Below, in pieces: positions 61,883 through 64,000 of a DNA stretch of 64,000 bases. The first letter of the stretch is position 1. Each line of letters starts with the position of its first letter. This stretch comes from Psychroflexus aestuariivivens (GTDB lineage: Bacteria; Bacteroidota; Bacteroidia; Flavobacteriales; Flavobacteriaceae): assembly GCF_004010055.1 (NCBI RefSeq), contig NZ_RQVT01000024.1, forward strand, positions 1-64,000, written 5' to 3'. A model generated the notes under the pieces. That model worked only from the letters and a program-made list of their open reading frames with translations, was not told the DNA's origin and searched no databases. The position numbers were made by a program, and so were the translations under genes.

Positions 61883-62810
61883 ATTGTTTGATTTTTGAAG
61901 CTAAAAGATAAATTACCGCCATTCTGACAGCCACACCATTTTCAACTTGATTTAGAATAATGGAATGTTCGGAATCTGCTACATCACTTGTAATTTCTAC
62001 TCCACGATTTATTGGTCCAGGATGCATGATTGTTATTGGTTTTTTCAATTGATCCAAAATAGTTTTGTTCAATCCGTACTGTTGTACATATTCTCGAATG
62101 CTAGGAAAATAAGAATTGTCCATTCGCTCATGTTGAACGCGAAGCATATTGGCAATATCGCACCATTCCAAAGCTTTTTTCAAATTAGGTTCAACCTGAA
62201 CGCCCAAACTTTGGATGTGTTTAGGAATTAATGAGTTAGGACCGCAAACTTTCACTTTAGCGCCCAATTTTTTTAATGCAAAAATATTACTTAAGGCGAC
62301 ACGAGAATGTAATATATCACCTATAATAACAATATTTTTATCTTTCACTTCCCCAAATTTTTCTCTTATAGAATAGGCATCCAACAAAGCCTGAGTTGGA
62401 TGTTCGTGAGCACCATCGCCTGCATTTATAATACTTGCGTTAATATGTTTCGATAGAAAAACGCCTGCTCCAGGATTGGGGTGACGCATTACAACCATAT
62501 CAACTTTCATTGCCAAAATATTATTGACTGTGTCTATTAAGGTTTCACCCTTATTTACTGATGAAGATGCTGCAGAAAAGTTAACCACATCTGCACTCAA
62601 CCTCTTTTCTGCTAACTCAAAAGACAAACGTGTTCTCGTGCTGTTTTCAAAAAACAAATTGGCTATGGTAATATCTCTTAAACTCGGCACTTTTTTTATC
62701 GGTCTATTGATGACTTCTTTAAACTGATCGGCGGTTTCAAAAATGAGATTCAAATCTTCCGGTTGCAAATATTTTATCCCGAGTAAATTATTAACGCTAA
62801 GTTCTTTCAT
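61872..62810 (-). CDS. pyrB: Aspartate carbamoyltransferase catalytic subunit
   Basis: About 312 residues from the ATG at 62810 (a TTG at 62822 would overlap pyrR). Carbamoyl-phosphate loop ENSTRTRLSFELAEKRL, the KGETLIDT helix, VMRHPNPG, HEHPTQALLDAYSI, and HPGPINRGVEI are diagnostic. It condenses carbamoyl phosphate with aspartate in pyrimidine synthesis. No pyrI regulatory gene adjoins it. pyrR lies eight bases upstream, suggesting PyrR-linked control. Confidence 0.95.
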   Translation of the reverse strand: MKELSVNNLLGIKYLQPEDLNLIFETADQFKEVINRPIKKVPSLRDITIANLFFENSTRTRLSFELAEKRLSADVVNFSAASSSVNKGETLIDTVNNILAMKVDMVVMRHPNPGAGVFLSKHINASIINAGDGAHEHPTQALLDAYSIREKFGEVKDKNIVIIGDILHSRVALSNIFALKKLGAKVKVCGPNSLIPKHIQSLGVQVEPNLKKALEWCDIANMLRVQHERMDNSYFPSIREYVQQYGLNKTILDQLKKPITIMHPGPINRGVEITSDVADSEHSIILNQVENGVAVRMAVIYLLASKIKQYEN

Positions 62811-62818
62811 AAAAATCT

Positions 62819-63358
62819 TCAATTATTCAATAAATAAATAGCATCCTCGCCATCCTTGTTCTGCCAATTTACCTTTACATATTCATCGTTAATCGCATCA
62901 ACTTGTCGGCCTTTATAATCTGGTTGAATTGGCAAATGCCGACTAAAACGACGGTCGATTAATGTAAGTAGCTCTACTTCTGAAGGACGTCCAAAAGATT
63001 GTAAAGCAGTAAGCGCTGACCTGATGCTTCGTCCGGTATACAACACGTCATCGACTAAAATGACTCGCTTATTTTCTATAATAAAATCAATTTCTGTTTC
63101 GTTGGCTTTCAAAACTTTGTCTCCTCTTCTGAAATCGTCTCGATAAAATGTAATGTCCAGTTTTCCAGCTTTTATATTTTGAAGTTGATAGTCTTCAATT
63201 AAAATCTGATGCAAACGCTCGCAAAGCAAACTTCCTCTTGGCTGAATACCTATAAGCACGGAATTCTCAAAATGTTTGTGATTTTCGACGAGCTGACAAG
63301 CCAAGCGCTGCAAGATGATCTTGATTTCTTTGGCGCTCAATAGCAGTTTTTGGTGCAT
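62819..63358 (-). CDS. pyrR: Bifunctional pyr operon regulator / uracil phosphoribosyltransferase PyrR
   Basis: 179 residues from the ATG at 63358; a GTG at 63385 overlaps the promoter motif and is rejected. PRTase fold with the PRPP-binding signature VILVDDVLYTGRSIRSAL and IGIQPRGSLLCERL. PyrR binds UMP and pyr mRNA in firmicutes; in Bacteroidetes an RNA role is less certain, but pairing with pyrB is conserved. First gene of the minus-strand run. Confidence 0.93.
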   Translation of the reverse strand: MHQKLLLSAKEIKIILQRLACQLVENHKHFENSVLIGIQPRGSLLCERLHQILIEDYQLQNIKAGKLDITFYRDDFRRGDKVLKANETEIDFIIENKRVILVDDVLYTGRSIRSALTALQSFGRPSEVELLTLIDRRFSRHLPIQPDYKGRQVDAINDEYVKVNWQNKDGEDAIYLLNN

Positions 63359-63384
63359 CGGTGTTGAAAATTTATTGTCTTTCA

Positions 63385-63392
63385 CAAAAGTA
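63385..63392 (-). promoter_or_regulatory. -7 promoter motif (pyrR)
   Basis: The minus strand reads TACTTTTG, overlapping the GTG at 63385 and ending 26 bases before the ATG at 63358, which supports that ATG. Confidence 0.5.
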
Positions 63393-63510
63393 ATTAAAAT
63401 AAGCTGTAATGTTAAAAAGTAATTTCACTTTATGATTTCACTAATGAAATTATAAGAATTTCAAAAATTATTTTTAAGATTGTCAGTTAAATGAATTTCT
63501 ATTGAAAACA

Positions 63511-64000
63511 ATGCTAAAACACATTGGACCAGGTTTTTTATTAGCGGGCGCAGCTATTGGTGTTTCGCATTTGGTTCAAGCCACACGTGCTGGTGCAGAT
63601 TATGGTATTGTTTTGATTTTTGCCATTTTAATTGCTTGCTTAACAAAATATCCGTTTTTAGAATTTGGTTCGAGATATGCGTCGGCCACGGGAAAAAATT
63701 TGATTGACGGTTACAGAACATTAGGACAAAAATATGTAATTGCCTTTGCAGCGATTACAATTTGTACGATGTTCATTATTCAGGCAGCTGTAACTATTGT
63801 TTCCGCAGGTTTAGCCGAATATTTATTTGGTTTTGGTTGGTCGAACTTCACTTGGAGCGTTCTACTTTTGATTGTTTGCATTTTGATTTTGCTTATCGGA
63901 AAATATAAAAAATTGGATTTATTGATGAAAATTGTCATCAGCCTCCTTACAATTTCTACTTTATTTTCTGTAATAATCGCAGCATTTCAAGTCGATTTTT
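63511..64000 (+). CDS. Nramp-family transporter, partial (window edge)
   Basis: The ATG at 63511 opens a frame still open at the window end (163 residues visible). HIGPGFLLAGAAIGVSHLVQ aligns without gaps to the Nramp TM1 start GPGFLxxxAxxDPGN, and RAGADYG to the conserved AGAxxGY. The metal-binding DPGN is replaced by GVSH (residues 17-20). Further helices at about 33-50, 73-98, 106-126 and 138-158 fit the fold. It is probably an inner-membrane carrier; with this substitution, transition-metal transport of the classical type is doubtful. An ATG at 63491 is followed by a stop and is not the start. Only TM1-TM5 can be read. Confidence 0.82.
   Translation, partial: MLKHIGPGFLLAGAAIGVSHLVQATRAGADYGIVLIFAILIACLTKYPFLEFGSRYASATGKNLIDGYRTLGQKYVIAFAAITICTMFIIQAAVTIVSAGLAEYLFGFGWSNFTWSVLLLIVCILILLIGKYKKLDLLMKIVISLLTISTLFSVIIAAFQVDF

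Overview
The window looks like chromosomal core sequence of a member of the Flavobacteriaceae (Bacteroidota). Evidence: AT-rich DNA; dense genes with few Shine-Dalgarno sites; frequent TAnnTTTG (-7) promoter motifs just upstream of starts; a secreted endonuclease with a C-terminal type IX secretion (T9SS) sorting domain; a carboxypeptidase-regulatory-domain TonB-dependent receptor; and families typical of the group (DUF4369, DUF4199, DUF4168, DUF5606, DUF2805, DUF819, DUF4136). I see no tRNA, rRNA, CRISPR array, transposase, phage gene or integrase. Nearly every gene is intact; the last one (Nramp-like) is cut by the window end.

Layout. 0-9 kb: sulfotransferase, DoxX-like membrane protein, DUF2805, S1/P1 nuclease, DUF4369 lipoprotein, DUF819 transporter-like protein, HAD phosphatase, tryptophan 2,3-dioxygenase, THUMP-type RNA methyltransferase, ZIP transporter. 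9-20 kb: dihydrolipoyl dehydrogenase, TrmH-type methyltransferase, an M23 peptidase/TonB-receptor pair, cysteine desulfurase, an Asp-rich lipoprotein, an SDR protein with a small partner. 20-27 kb: argS, a two-gene membrane module bracketed by two nearly identical terminator hairpins, and a three-gene biotin-dependent acyl-CoA carboxylase operon. 27-38 kb: a long plus-strand run with DUF4199, a membrane glycosyltransferase, a phosphosugar mutase, an MsbA-like ABC exporter, an ECF sigma factor with a probable anti-sigma protein and a Spy/CnrX-like periplasmic protein, an RsmB-like methyltransferase and the T9SS endonuclease. 38-42 kb: minus-strand housekeeping genes (mazG, DUF5606, def, ruvX), then dapD. 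42-49 kb: an envelope-glycan cluster (GT9, TupA-like ATP-grasp, two GT2, Kdo-kinase-like protein, GT4, pyruvyltransferase). 49-56 kb: threonylcarbamoyl-AMP synthase, CCA enzyme, heme A synthase, histidine kinase, purK-purE. 56-63 kb: a tight minus-strand series pyrR-pyrB-STAS-like-rnz-pdxH-sixA-like-ppk1-ppx, then the divergent Nramp-like gene.

How the genes fit together. Most are housekeeping (translation, tRNA/rRNA modification, nucleotide, cofactor and lysine/peptidoglycan precursor synthesis). Accessory interest lies in five places: the glycan cluster; the sigma/anti-sigma/Spy-like envelope-stress module; the polyphosphate module coupled to pyridoxal phosphate and pyrimidine genes; the terminator-flanked two-gene insert with an A8 tract at its overlap; and the Nramp-like transporter, whose canonical DPGN metal motif is replaced. 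No clearly new defence or mobile system is visible. Product calls rest on recognised motifs and family resemblance read by eye; no database search was run.
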